NCBI GenBank assembly: GCA_030430845.1
Contig: JAUIKE010000030.1
Span: forward strand, 1-60,801
Source of the DNA: Bacteroidia bacterium
GTDB taxonomy: Bacteria > Bacteroidota > Bacteroidia > Chitinophagales > Saprospiraceae
Length of the DNA stretch: 60,801 nt
Direction: 5' to 3'
This document shows, piece by piece, positions 31,882 through 40,553 of this stretch (within the stretch, counting starts at the first letter, position 1; every line of letters begins with the position of its first letter). The translations under genes and the position numbers were made by a program. Below the pieces are notes generated by a model. It saw only the letters and a program-made list of their open reading frames with translations, was not told the DNA's origin and did no database searches.

Positions 31882-32460
31882 ATGGAAATTAGCATTGTTG
31901 AAGCGCTCCCTATCCATGAGCGATATGCGGAAGAGATCTGCCGCAATTATGCCGAGTCGGGCAAAGCCAGAGGTACCGGCATTGCCGAACGCAAACCTGA
32001 ATACGTCAAAGAAAAGATCAGGGAAGGCAAAGCCGTCATCGCTCTGGACGGAGAGCAACTGGCAGGTTTTTGCTATATCGAAAGCTGGAGCCACGAAAAA
32101 TATGTGGCCAATTCGGGGCTGATCGTTTTGCCGGAATTTCGGCAAAGGGGCCTGGCCAGAGCAATCAAGAAAAAGGTGTTCGAACTATCCCGGAAAAAAT
32201 ATCCGCAGGCTAAAATATTCGGCATTACTACCAGCTTTGCCGTCATGAAGATCAATTCTGCCTTAGGCTATCAACCGGTTACCTTTTCAGAACTGACGCA
32301 GGACGATGCCTTCTGGAACGGCTGCCGCTCTTGCCCCAATTACGATATTCTGGAACGCAATAACCGCAAACTGTGCTTGTGTACCGCAATGATGGCTCCT
32401 TCGCAGGAAGAAGTCATGAAACACGATTTAACCAACTTAATTATTCATCATGGAACCTAA
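31882..32460 (+). CDS. GNAT N-acyltransferase of the arginine operon (putative N-acylglutamate synthase)
   Basis: First enzyme gene of the arginine operon, 192 residues. Residues 1-150 are a GNAT fold: GKAVIALDGEQLAGFCYIESW, then the acetyl-CoA-binding LIVLPEFRQRGLARAIKKKVFELS (R/Q-x-x-G-x-A motif), and a C-terminal Cys cluster (CRSCPN ... CLC). No ArgA or ArgJ is present, so this enzyme most likely makes N-acetyl- (or N-succinyl-) glutamate, the first step. That is supported by position and by the N-acylated intermediates the other enzymes need, not by sequence identity. The gene overlaps argG by 11 bases. Confidence 0.82.
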   Translation: MEISIVEALPIHERYAEEICRNYAESGKARGTGIAERKPEYVKEKIREGKAVIALDGEQLAGFCYIESWSHEKYVANSGLIVLPEFRQRGLARAIKKKVFELSRKKYPQAKIFGITTSFAVMKINSALGYQPVTFSELTQDDAFWNGCRSCPNYDILERNNRKLCLCTAMMAPSQEEVMKHDLTNLIIHHGT

Positions 32461-33655
32461 AAAAGTAGTCCTCGCCTATAGCGGCGGCCTCGATACCTCT
32501 TATTGCATCAAATACCTCAGTCAGGAAAAGGGCCTGCAAGTACATGCCCTAACCGTCAATACCGGCGGCTTCGATGAAGCCGAACTCAAAACAATGGAGG
32601 AACGAGCCTTCCAACTGGGCGCTCATTCCTTCAAAGCCGTCGATGCGGTGCCGGAATATTACCAAAAGTGTATTCGTTATTTGATCTACGGCAACGTACT
32701 TCGAAATAATACCTACCCACTTTCAGTAAGCGCCGAACGGGTGTTCCAGGCGCTGGAAGTAGCCAAATATGCCCAATTAATCGGCGCTGAATGCGTTGCT
32801 CACGGTAGTACCGGGGCTGGTAACGACCAGGTTCGCTTTGACCTGGCCTTTCATATCCTCGGCCAAAACCTGGAGATCATTACCCCCATTCGCGACCAGC
32901 AGTTGTCGCGTCAGGAAGAAGTCGATTACCTGAAACAGTTTGGCTTCAACTGGAGTGAAACCAAAGGGAAATATTCGATTAATCAGGGCATCTGGGGCAC
33001 CAGTGTTGGCGGAGCCGAAACCCTGACCTCGCATCAGTCTTTGCCTGAAGAGGCTTATCCGACACCCCTCCAAAAGAAAGAAGCGGAAGAGCTAAGCCTG
33101 GAATTCGAAAAAGGTGAGTTGGTAAGTGTAGACGGACAATCCTTTGAGTCGCCCGTTCAAGCTATTGAGTATGTGACTAGCAAGGCCCAGCCCTTTGCTA
33201 TCGGCCGTGATATCCACGTCGGCGATACCATCATCGGTATTAAGGGCCGGGTGGGCTTCGAAGCAGCCGGCCCCCTGATCATCATCAAAGCTCATCATTT
33301 GCTGGAAAAGCATACCCTGACCAAGTGGCAACAGTACTGGAAAGGGCAATTAGCAGAATGGTACGGCATGCTGCTACACGAAGGCCAATACCTGGACCCC
33401 GTTATGCGGAACATCGAGGCTTTCCTGGAAGATACCCAGGAGAATGTGTCCGGAACGGTATTTGCGAAATTGCATCCTTATCGCTATGAACTGATCGGTA
33501 TCGAGTCAGAAAACGACCTCATGAACTCCTCCTTTGGACATTACGGAGAAAAAAATGACGGCTGGTCAGGTGAAGATGTAAAAGGTTTTACCAAAATACT
33601 CGGTATCCAACACAAGATCCACCATTTCGTAAACCCCGAAAAATCTTCCTTATGA
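32450..33655 (+). CDS. argG: Argininosuccinate synthase
   Basis: Joins citrulline and aspartate with ATP hydrolysis to AMP, giving argininosuccinate. 401 residues, the usual length. The ATP pyrophosphatase P-loop is AYSGGLDTSYCIKYL (residues 9-23), followed by AHGSTGAGNDQVRFDLAF (citrulline/aspartate binding) and KYSINQGIWGTSVGG. It overlaps the GNAT gene by 11 bases and argC by 4 (ATGA), so the three are translationally coupled. The sequence belongs to the variant ArgG type used by Bacteroidota. Start ATG 32450 keeps the P-loop at the normal distance from the N-terminus. Confidence 0.95.
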   Translation: MEPKKVVLAYSGGLDTSYCIKYLSQEKGLQVHALTVNTGGFDEAELKTMEERAFQLGAHSFKAVDAVPEYYQKCIRYLIYGNVLRNNTYPLSVSAERVFQALEVAKYAQLIGAECVAHGSTGAGNDQVRFDLAFHILGQNLEIITPIRDQQLSRQEEVDYLKQFGFNWSETKGKYSINQGIWGTSVGGAETLTSHQSLPEEAYPTPLQKKEAEELSLEFEKGELVSVDGQSFESPVQAIEYVTSKAQPFAIGRDIHVGDTIIGIKGRVGFEAAGPLIIIKAHHLLEKHTLTKWQQYWKGQLAEWYGMLLHEGQYLDPVMRNIEAFLEDTQENVSGTVFAKLHPYRYELIGIESENDLMNSSFGHYGEKNDGWSGEDVKGFTKILGIQHKIHHFVNPEKSSL

Positions 33656-34608
33656 TACAAGTCGGAATCATTGGCGGAGGAGGATATACTGCCGGAGAAC
33701 TCCTCCGGATCCTGCTCCACCATCCGGAAACGGAAATCGTTTTTGTACACAGCAATAGCCAGCAAGGAAAACTGATCAGCGATGTCCATCAGGACCTGAT
33801 CGGGGAAACCTGGCTGACTTTTACCAATACCCTCACCACCGATATCGATGTATTGTTCCTCTGCCAGGGCCACGGCCAGTCGGTCAAGTTCCTGGAGCAG
33901 AACGATATCCCGGATGAGGTGACCATCGTTGATCTCAGTCGGGATTACCGGCTGGGGGAAGAGTTCATTTACGGCCTGCCGGAACTCAACAAACCGGACA
34001 TCCAACAGAGCAAAAGAATCGCTAATCCAGGATGTTTCGCTACAGCGATTCAACTGGGCTTGCTTCCATTGGCTAAGACCCACGAGATTAAGGACGAGGT
34101 GCACATCCACGCCGTGACGGGCTCCACCGGCGCCGGACAATCACCGGTACCGACTACGCACTTCAGCTGGCGCTCGAATAACTTGTCGATCTACAAACCC
34201 TTCGTCCATCAACACCTGGATGAGATCAAGCGGAGCCTGACTCAATTACAGCCCGGCTTTGACCAGGCCCTGAACTTTATCCCGGTACGTGGGAATTTTT
34301 CAAGGGGCATCTTTGCCAGCTTGTACATGAACACTGAGTTGAACGTCGAACAACTGCATGACCTTTACCATGAATTCTATGCCAATCAGCCTTTTGTTTT
34401 ACTCAGCCAGCAAAATCCGAACCTCAAACAGGTGGTCAATACCAATAAGTGTGTCCTTCATGTGGACAAACATGGTGATAAGGTACTCATCATAAGTATG
34501 ATCGATAACCTCGTGAAAGGCGCTTCAGGGCAAGCGGTTCAGAATATGAACCTGACCCAGGGGCTGGAAGAAACGGCCGGCCTGAATTTGAAGGCGATTG
34601 CATTTTAG
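33652..34608 (+). CDS. argC: N-acetyl-gamma-glutamyl-phosphate reductase
   Basis: NADPH-dependent third step of arginine synthesis: reduces N-acyl-glutamyl phosphate to the semialdehyde. 318 residues. N-terminal Rossmann motif IIGGGGYTAGELLRIL, catalytic Cys in ANPGCFATAIQLGLLPL, and HAVTGSTGAGQSP and FIPVRGNFSRGIF further on. The ATG overlaps the argG stop (ATGA). It is followed by 272 bases without a gene, containing an inverted repeat, before argD. Confidence 0.95.
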   Translation: MIQVGIIGGGGYTAGELLRILLHHPETEIVFVHSNSQQGKLISDVHQDLIGETWLTFTNTLTTDIDVLFLCQGHGQSVKFLEQNDIPDEVTIVDLSRDYRLGEEFIYGLPELNKPDIQQSKRIANPGCFATAIQLGLLPLAKTHEIKDEVHIHAVTGSTGAGQSPVPTTHFSWRSNNLSIYKPFVHQHLDEIKRSLTQLQPGFDQALNFIPVRGNFSRGIFASLYMNTELNVEQLHDLYHEFYANQPFVLLSQQNPNLKQVVNTNKCVLHVDKHGDKVLIISMIDNLVKGASGQAVQNMNLTQGLEETAGLNLKAIAF

Positions 34609-34880
34609 GTGGATGGAAACAGTGTGTTTTGAGTATTAGGATATTTCTTCTTCCGTCGGAACCACAGATTCCCGCGGATTCATCAGATGACACCGACCAG
34701 ATTTTTTCCTGCAAGGGAAAAAAAACTTCTGTGCTGTCCGTCAAATCTGAGAAAATCTGCGGTTCCGCCAAAAGAATCAAAATACCTTACTGAAAGTAGT
34801 TTTGTTCTTCTGAACTCCAAAGTTTAAAACAGTGAATTGTCAGTTGCAGTCAATTGCAGTCTGTGTCAAAATAACATATC
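34609..34880. repeat. Intergenic inverted repeat inside the arginine operon
   Basis: GGAACCACAGATT (34658-34670) and AATCTGCGGTTCC (34754-34766) are inverted copies with one mismatch; between them CCGCGGATTCATCAGA and GTCAAATCTGAGAAA continue the pattern loosely. The type (AGATTC/GAATCT-rich 'CCACAGATT ... AATCTGCGG') resembles dispersed intergenic repeats. No gene seen; it separates argC from argD. Confidence 0.55.
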
Positions 34881-36029
34881 ATGAATTTATTCAACGTCTA
34901 CGCCCGCTATTCCGTCGAACCCATCAAAGGCCAGGGCTGCTGGGTTTGGGATACGAAAGGCGATAAATACCTGGATTTTTACGGCGGCCATGCTGTGATC
35001 TCTATCGGCCATGCACATCCGCATTACGTAGAAATGCTTCAGAAACAGGTGGCGACCCTACCTTTTTACTCCAATGCAGTGCCCAATGCACTACAGGATG
35101 AATTGGCCCAAAAACTGGGCGAGTTGTCCCAGCATGACGAGTACGAACTCTTTCTTTGCAATTCGGGGGCCGAAGCCAATGAAAATGCACTTAAGCTAGC
35201 CTCTTTTGTCAATCACCGCAAAAAGATCATCGCTTTTAAGCATGGTTTTCACGGGCGCACTTCGGCAGCCGTTAACACCACCGATAATCCGAACATACAG
35301 GCCCCTATCAACAAGGGCTTCGAGGTGGAATTCCACGATTGGAATGAGCCGGAGGCTGTCTGGGAAAGCCTTGCAAAGCAGGATGTGTGTGCCGTGATCA
35401 TTGAAGGCGTGCAGGGAATAGGCGGCATCCATATCCCTCCGCAAAGCTTTTTAGTGGAACTGGCAGATCAGTGCCGGCAATACCGTAGCCTGCTCATCCT
35501 CGATGAGGTGCAATCCGGCTACGGCCGTACCGGTCATTTCTTTGGTTTTCAACCGACTCCTATCCGCCCGGACCTGATCACGGTAGCCAAGGGGATGGGC
35601 AACGGCTTCCCGGTCGGCGGCGTACTGATCCATCCCGATATCGAAAGTAAATACGGTATGCTGGGCTCTACCTTCGGGGGCAGTCACCTGGCTTGCGCAG
35701 CCGGCATCGCGGTCCTGGATGTGATCAAAGAAGAAAACCTGATGGAAAAAGCGGCTCAGAGCGGGGAAAAGCTAATGAAGCAATTGAAAAGTATCGAGGG
35801 CATCAAAGAAGTCAGGGGCGAAGGCCTTATGATCGGCATCGAACTGCCTTTCAATTCCAAAGATCTGCGCAACCAGCTGTTGTACGAAGAAAAGATCTTC
35901 ACCGGCTCTGCTTCTGACCCGAATGTGCTGCGTCTTTTGCCCCCGATGAATATTGGGGAGGAAGAGATCGAGCTTTTTCTCGAAAAATTTAAAAAGGTTT
36001 TTCCAAAAGTAAGCAAGTACAATAAATAA
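34881..36029 (+). CDS. argD: Acetylornithine/succinylornithine aminotransferase
   Basis: PLP-dependent class III aminotransferase of 382 residues converting N-acyl-glutamate semialdehyde to N-acyl-ornithine. Motifs: GDKYLDFYGGHAVISIGHAHP, FLCNSGAEANENALKLA, FKHGFHGRTSAAV, LLILDEVQSGYGRTGHFFGF (PLP-ring Asp), and the Schiff-base Lys in ITVAKGMGNGFPVGG. Good length and complete active site. It lies between the argC-side inverted repeat and a heptamer array, so it may have a weaker or separate transcript, but the orientation and pathway place it in the operon. Confidence 0.94.
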   Translation: MNLFNVYARYSVEPIKGQGCWVWDTKGDKYLDFYGGHAVISIGHAHPHYVEMLQKQVATLPFYSNAVPNALQDELAQKLGELSQHDEYELFLCNSGAEANENALKLASFVNHRKKIIAFKHGFHGRTSAAVNTTDNPNIQAPINKGFEVEFHDWNEPEAVWESLAKQDVCAVIIEGVQGIGGIHIPPQSFLVELADQCRQYRSLLILDEVQSGYGRTGHFFGFQPTPIRPDLITVAKGMGNGFPVGGVLIHPDIESKYGMLGSTFGGSHLACAAGIAVLDVIKEENLMEKAAQSGEKLMKQLKSIEGIKEVRGEGLMIGIELPFNSKDLRNQLLYEEKIFTGSASDPNVLRLLPPMNIGEEEIELFLEKFKKVFPKVSKYNK

Positions 36030-36097
36030 ACATGAGACATCCCGAATTTTTGAGGCAATTTATAAAGTCTTTATTTTCAAATATTTATCTTTTGTTG

Positions 36098-36202
36098 TTC
36101 GTTGTTCGTTGTTCGTTGTTCGTTGTTCGTTGTTCGTTGTTCGTTGTCCGTTGTCCGTTGTCCGTTGTTCGTTGTTCGTTGTTCGTTGTCCGTTGTTCGT
36201 TG
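36098..36202. repeat. Tandem array of 15 heptamers TTCGTTG/TCCGTTG
   Basis: Fifteen contiguous 7-base units: seven TTCGTTG, three TCCGTTG, three TTCGTTG, one TCCGTTG, one TTCGTTG. It is followed by CGAGCAACTAACAACTAACA, whose inverse resembles the unit, so the RNA could fold back. It sits between argD and the carbamoyltransferase gene in the operon leader spacer (36030-36336); nothing else of note is seen there. Such short-unit arrays change length by slippage. Confidence 0.9.
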
Positions 36203-36336
36203 TCCGCAATTAAACGAGCAACTAACAACTAACAACGAGCAACTAATTGAAAATCAGGGTTTAGTTGAATAGCCTATTTTATTACCTCCCCCCTTTTTTT
36301 TAATAGGGGATGACTCATGTTTGTAAAAATATTTAT

Positions 36337-37284
36337 ATGAAACATTTTACCCGTCTATCCGACGTCAAAAAGCCCCAAAAATTACTCAAAAACGCCCTCA
36401 AACTGAAGCAAGATCCCCTTGCCAGTCAAAAGCTGGGCAAAAATAAAACCATCCTCCTGCTGTTTTTTAACCCGAGCCTCCGTACCCGGATCAGCTCTGA
36501 AAAAGCAGCGCTCAACCTGGGCATGTCTTGTATTGTATATGATGCTTCTCAGGGATGGAAACTGGAGTTTGAGCAAGGCGCCGTCATGAATATCGACAGG
36601 GCCGAGCACATCCGGGAGGCAGCCGGTGTGATCAGCCAATATGCCGACATCATCGGTATCCGGACCTTCCCCTCTTTGACTGATCGGGAAAAGGATTATG
36701 CCGATGCGATCCTGTACCAATTTCAGGAATATGCCTCCGTGCCCATCGTCAGCCTGGAATCAGCAACCCGGCACCCGCTTCAATCCCTGGCCGACTGGAT
36801 GACCATAGAGGAGTTTCGCAAGAAAAAGAAAAAACCGAAGGTGGTTTTGAGTTGGGCTCCCCACCCGAAGGCCTTGCCTCAAGCGGTTTCCAACTCCTTT
36901 CTGGAGTGGATGAAAGTAGCGGATGTGGATTTGATGGTGACCAACCCGGAAGGCTACGACCTGTCGCCGGAATTCACCGCCGGTATCCCTATAGAGCACG
37001 ACCAGCGCAAAGCCTTTGAAGGAGCCGATTTTATTTATACCAAAAACTGGTCGTCCTTCGAGCAATATGGTCAGCGACTGGAAGTGCCGGAAGACTGGAC
37101 CATTACGCCTGACAAAATGAAACTGACCGACAAGGCCTACTTCATGCACTGCCTGCCCGTTCGGCGAAATGTGGTGGTGGCTGATAAAGTGATCGACAGT
37201 AAACGTTCACTGGTACTTCATCAGGCCAATAACCGAACTTATGCGGCACAGGCTGTTATGCAGGAAATTCTGAAATCACTCTAA
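36337..37284 (+). CDS. argF': N-acylornithine carbamoyltransferase (AOTC/SOTC type)
   Basis: Transfers carbamoyl phosphate to N-acetyl- or N-succinyl-ornithine, the Bacteroidota/Xanthomonas variant that keeps the acyl group until citrulline. Start ATG 36337 (MKHFTRLSD) gives 315 residues; the ATG at 36310 adds nine residues not typical for the family. Carbamoyl-phosphate loop FFNPSLRTRISSEKAALNLG (44-63), RHPLQSLADWMTIEEF, ISWAPHPKALPQAV-like segment and HCLPVRRNVVV with the family-specific Arg-Arg. The specificity position (Glu in acetyl-, Pro in succinyl-type enzymes, as I recall) aligns with Ala89 here. Its stop directly abuts the argB ATG. Confidence 0.9.
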   Translation: MKHFTRLSDVKKPQKLLKNALKLKQDPLASQKLGKNKTILLLFFNPSLRTRISSEKAALNLGMSCIVYDASQGWKLEFEQGAVMNIDRAEHIREAAGVISQYADIIGIRTFPSLTDREKDYADAILYQFQEYASVPIVSLESATRHPLQSLADWMTIEEFRKKKKKPKVVLSWAPHPKALPQAVSNSFLEWMKVADVDLMVTNPEGYDLSPEFTAGIPIEHDQRKAFEGADFIYTKNWSSFEQYGQRLEVPEDWTITPDKMKLTDKAYFMHCLPVRRNVVVADKVIDSKRSLVLHQANNRTYAAQAVMQEILKSL

Positions 37285-38064
37285 ATGATGTCTAAACCCA
37301 AATTACACGTTCTTAAAATTGGAGGCCGCCTTATCGAGCAGGAAGACCACCTGGCAGAAGTGTTGGCCCATTTTTTACAAAAAGACGGCCATAAACTCTT
37401 AATCCACGGTGGAGGAAAACGAGCTTCTGAGCTGGAAAAAAAACTGGATATCCCAACCAATATGGTGGAGGGCCGCCGCATCACGGATGCCGCTTCGCTG
37501 GAAATTGTGGTGATGGTGTATGCCGGGCTGATCAACAAGGGCCTGGTGAGCCGCCTACAAAGCATGCACTGCAATGCAGTGGGCCTCAGCGGGGCCGACG
37601 GCAATGTGATCCTGGCGCATAAACGCCCCGTAAAAACCATCGATTACGGCTTTGTGGGAGACATCGACCAGGTTAACACCCATTTTATCGAAGCTTTATT
37701 GAAAGCGAATACCCTGCCCGTTTTTTGTGCCATTACCCACGACGGTAAGGGGCAATTGCTGAACACCAATGCGGATACCATTGCGGCTACGCTGGCTAGT
37801 GCGATGGCCGAAGACTTTGAAGTGCATGCGTATTTTTGTCTGGAAAAAAACGGCGTGCTATCTGATCCGGAGGATGATGAGGCCGTAATTGAGCAACTTG
37901 ATACGCTTACCTATGAGCGATTGAAGGCCGATGGAACGATCAGTGCCGGAATGATTCCTAAGCTGGACAATGGCTTTGGAGCCATGGAAAAAGGCGTGCA
38001 AGAAGTAGTGATTTGCGGGCCGGACTCCTTTTTATCTGATGGCGGAACTAAATTAAAACACTAA
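37285..38064 (+). CDS. argB: Acetylglutamate kinase
   Basis: Phosphorylates the gamma-carboxyl of N-acylglutamate with ATP, second step of the pathway. 259 residues (an internal ATG at 37288 may be used). Amino-acid kinase fold: LKIGGRLIEQ (residues 9-18), LIHGGGKRASELEK, GRRITDAASLEIVVMVYAGLINK and LNTNADTIAATLASAM, and near the C-terminus ISAGMIPKLDNGFGAMEKGV. The usual T-D-V-x-G-V loop reads CLEKNGVLSDPEDDE, as in other Bacteroidota. The ATG directly follows the preceding stop; argE begins 2 bases after its own stop. Confidence 0.94.
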   Translation: MMSKPKLHVLKIGGRLIEQEDHLAEVLAHFLQKDGHKLLIHGGGKRASELEKKLDIPTNMVEGRRITDAASLEIVVMVYAGLINKGLVSRLQSMHCNAVGLSGADGNVILAHKRPVKTIDYGFVGDIDQVNTHFIEALLKANTLPVFCAITHDGKGQLLNTNADTIAATLASAMAEDFEVHAYFCLEKNGVLSDPEDDEAVIEQLDTLTYERLKADGTISAGMIPKLDNGFGAMEKGVQEVVICGPDSFLSDGGTKLKH

Positions 38065-38066
38065 AT

Positions 38067-39158
38067 GTGATACCAAAAGATCTGACTGACAACGCTATTC
38101 AATTATTACAACAACTCATTCAAACGCCCTCCTTCTCCAGGGAGGAGGATCAAACGGCGGAGCTGATCCACCGTTTTTTCCAAAAAAATAAGATCCCCTG
38201 CGAACGGCAGGGCAACAATATTTGGGCCAGGAATCAATATTACGTAGATGAAAAGCCCACGATCCTGCTCAATTCACACCACGATACCGTCAAGCCAGTT
38301 CAGGGCTGGCAACGGGATCCTTTTCAGCCGACCCTGGAGGGCGACCATCTGTACGGACTCGGCAGTAATGATGCCGGTGGCCCGCTGGTAAGCTTGCTGG
38401 CCACTTTCGTTTATTTTTACGGGAAAACCGAGTTGCCGTTCAACCTGCTGATGGCAGCTACCGCCGAAGAGGAAATTAGCGGCCCCAAGGGGATCGCATC
38501 GATTCTTGATCAGTTGGGGAAGATTGATGTGGCCATAGTGGGAGAGCCGACGAGCCTGGACATGGCCATTGCTGAAAAGGGCCTGATGGTGATTGACGGA
38601 GAGGCGAAAGGGAAGTCGGGCCACGCTGCTCGGGAGGAGGGCATCAACGCCATTTACATCGCTCTTCAAGACATCGACTGGATACGAAACCATCAATTTG
38701 AAAAAGTGTCTTCTCTTTTGGGGCCTGTCAAAATGAGCGTCACCCAGATAAAGGCCGGCTATCAGCATAATGTGGTGCCTGACAGTTGCCAATTCGTTAT
38801 CGACCTGCGTTCGAATGAATGCTATTCGAATCAGGAATTGTTCGAAATTCTCCAGAAGCATACACAATCGGAGCTTAAAGCCCGCTCATTCCGGCTCAAT
38901 TCTTCCGGCATTTCTCTGGATCATCCGCTGGTGAAAGCCGGTGCCAAAATGGGCATGCAAACCTATGGCTCGCCGACATTATCGGATCAGGCCCTGATCC
39001 CTTATCCATCACTCAAACTGGGCCCGGGTGATTCGGCCAGATCGCATACGGCAGATGAGCATATCTTGCTGTCGGAAATAGAGCAGGGTGTAAATACATA
39101 TGTGAGACTGTTGGAGGGGGTGGAGTGGCGGCTGGAAACCGCCACCAGCGTTAAATGA
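38067..39158 (+). CDS. argE: N-acyl-citrulline/ornithine deacylase, M20 family
   Basis: Metal-dependent deacylase that, in this pathway variant, should remove the acyl group from N-acyl-citrulline. 363 residues with GTG start at 38067; the overlapping ATG (38065) leads straight to a stop. M20 motifs: NSHHDTVKP (H-x-D metal ligands), YGLGSNDAGGPL (bridging Asp), TAEEEISGPKG (catalytic Glu pair), VGEPTSLDMAIAEKG, KSGHAAREEG, and a distal GPGDSARSHTADEH. It lies 2 bases after argB and 40 before argH. Acetyl- versus succinyl-specificity is not determinable here. Confidence 0.9.
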   Translation: MIPKDLTDNAIQLLQQLIQTPSFSREEDQTAELIHRFFQKNKIPCERQGNNIWARNQYYVDEKPTILLNSHHDTVKPVQGWQRDPFQPTLEGDHLYGLGSNDAGGPLVSLLATFVYFYGKTELPFNLLMAATAEEEISGPKGIASILDQLGKIDVAIVGEPTSLDMAIAEKGLMVIDGEAKGKSGHAAREEGINAIYIALQDIDWIRNHQFEKVSSLLGPVKMSVTQIKAGYQHNVVPDSCQFVIDLRSNECYSNQELFEILQKHTQSELKARSFRLNSSGISLDHPLVKAGAKMGMQTYGSPTLSDQALIPYPSLKLGPGDSARSHTADEHILLSEIEQGVNTYVRLLEGVEWRLETATSVK

Positions 39159-39198
39159 TTAATTGGACAGCGAGCTTTAGCTTGCTTGACTAAAATAA

Positions 39199-40542
39199 AT
39201 GATCAACATGAAACTTTGGAAACAAAAAGCCACCCTCAATCAGTGGGTGGAGCAATTTACCACTGGGCAAGACCGGGAACTGGATTTGAAATTAGCCACT
39301 TACGATATTCTGGGCTCCATCGCCCACAGCAAAATGCTGGCCAAGGTAGGCTTGCTGACCGAAGCAGAACAACAGCAACTTCACCAGGCACTTATTCGAT
39401 TATACAAAAAAGCCGAAAAAGGTGAGCTGATAATAGAACCTGGCATTGAGGACATTCACTCGCAGGTCGAATTCTTACTCACAGAAGAACTTGGGGATGT
39501 TGGGAAAAAGATACACTCGGGCCGCTCGCGTAATGACCAGGTGCTGCTGGACCTGCGCTTGTTCTTTAGGGCAGAGATCAAGGAAGTGGTGGAAGAAACG
39601 AAGGCTTTGTTTGACCTTCTGCAAAAGTTATCCGAGCAATACAAGGAGGACCTCATGCCCGGCTACACACACATGCAGCTAGCGATGGTCTCTTCATTCG
39701 GACTTTGGTTTGGCGCCTATGCCGAATCACTGGTGGAGGACCTTAGGCTGATGGAAAGTGTGTATCGCATTATCAATCAGAACCCGCTGGGCTCGGCGGC
39801 CGGCTACGGGAACTCTTTTCCCTTAGATCGGACGATGACCACCGAATTGTTGGGTTTTGACAACCTCAGCTACAATGTAGTGCATGCGCAGATGGGTAGA
39901 GGGAAAACCGAGTTGCAGCTAGCTTTTGGTTTGGCTTCTATTGCTCAGACTTTAGGGAAATTCGGCATGGATGTGGTGTTGTACCTAAATCAGAACTTTG
40001 ACTTTATCCGCTTTCCTGACGAGATCACGACCGGCTCGAGCATCATGCCTCACAAGAAAAACCCTGATTTGTTTGAATTAGTGCGGGCCCGATGCAATCA
40101 CATTCAAAGCGTACCGGCCCAGATCAGTTCTACGATGATCAATTTGCCGATGGGCTATCATCGGGATTTTCAATTATTGAAAGAAATTATTTTTCCAGCC
40201 ATCGAGCATTTGAAAGATAGCCTGGGTATTCTCCAATATGCCCTGGAAAAGGTGGAGATCAAAAAAGATCTGTTAAAGGCTGACAAGTACAAGTATCTTT
40301 TCAGCGTAGAGGAGGTCAATAAAGAAGTATTAAAAGGCTTGCCTTTTCGGGATGCTTACCATAAACTATCGGCTTCTATTGAAGCAGGAACCTTTGATCC
40401 GGAGCGTAGTATTCACCACACGCATGAGGGCAGTATAGGGAATTTAGGTACGGAAGAAATTAAGCAGAAAATGAGGGCAGTACTAAAAGACTTTGATTTT
40501 GAATCTGTTAAGAAAAAGGAGAGGGCATTATTAGGAAGATAA
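39199..40542 (+). CDS. argH: Argininosuccinate lyase
   Basis: Splits argininosuccinate into arginine and fumarate, last pathway step. 447 residues; ATG 39199 (MINMKLW) or 39208. Fumarase/lyase superfamily signatures: DIHSQVEFLLTEELGDVGKKIHSGRSRNDQ (C1 region), LMPGYTHMQLAMVSSFG, and the signature GSSIMPHKKNPD (C3 loop with catalytic Ser). Its stop is 11 bases from the stop of the convergent CHAT-protein gene. A bidirectional hairpin in that gap is not apparent. Confidence 0.95.
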   Translation: MINMKLWKQKATLNQWVEQFTTGQDRELDLKLATYDILGSIAHSKMLAKVGLLTEAEQQQLHQALIRLYKKAEKGELIIEPGIEDIHSQVEFLLTEELGDVGKKIHSGRSRNDQVLLDLRLFFRAEIKEVVEETKALFDLLQKLSEQYKEDLMPGYTHMQLAMVSSFGLWFGAYAESLVEDLRLMESVYRIINQNPLGSAAGYGNSFPLDRTMTTELLGFDNLSYNVVHAQMGRGKTELQLAFGLASIAQTLGKFGMDVVLYLNQNFDFIRFPDEITTGSSIMPHKKNPDLFELVRARCNHIQSVPAQISSTMINLPMGYHRDFQLLKEIIFPAIEHLKDSLGILQYALEKVEIKKDLLKADKYKYLFSVEEVNKEVLKGLPFRDAYHKLSASIEAGTFDPERSIHHTHEGSIGNLGTEEIKQKMRAVLKDFDFESVKKKERALLGR

Positions 40543-40553
40543 ATAAAGTCTGC

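Noticed and set aside
36098..36202. CRISPR array
   Set aside because: Seven-base contiguous units without spacers; this is a simple tandem repeat.
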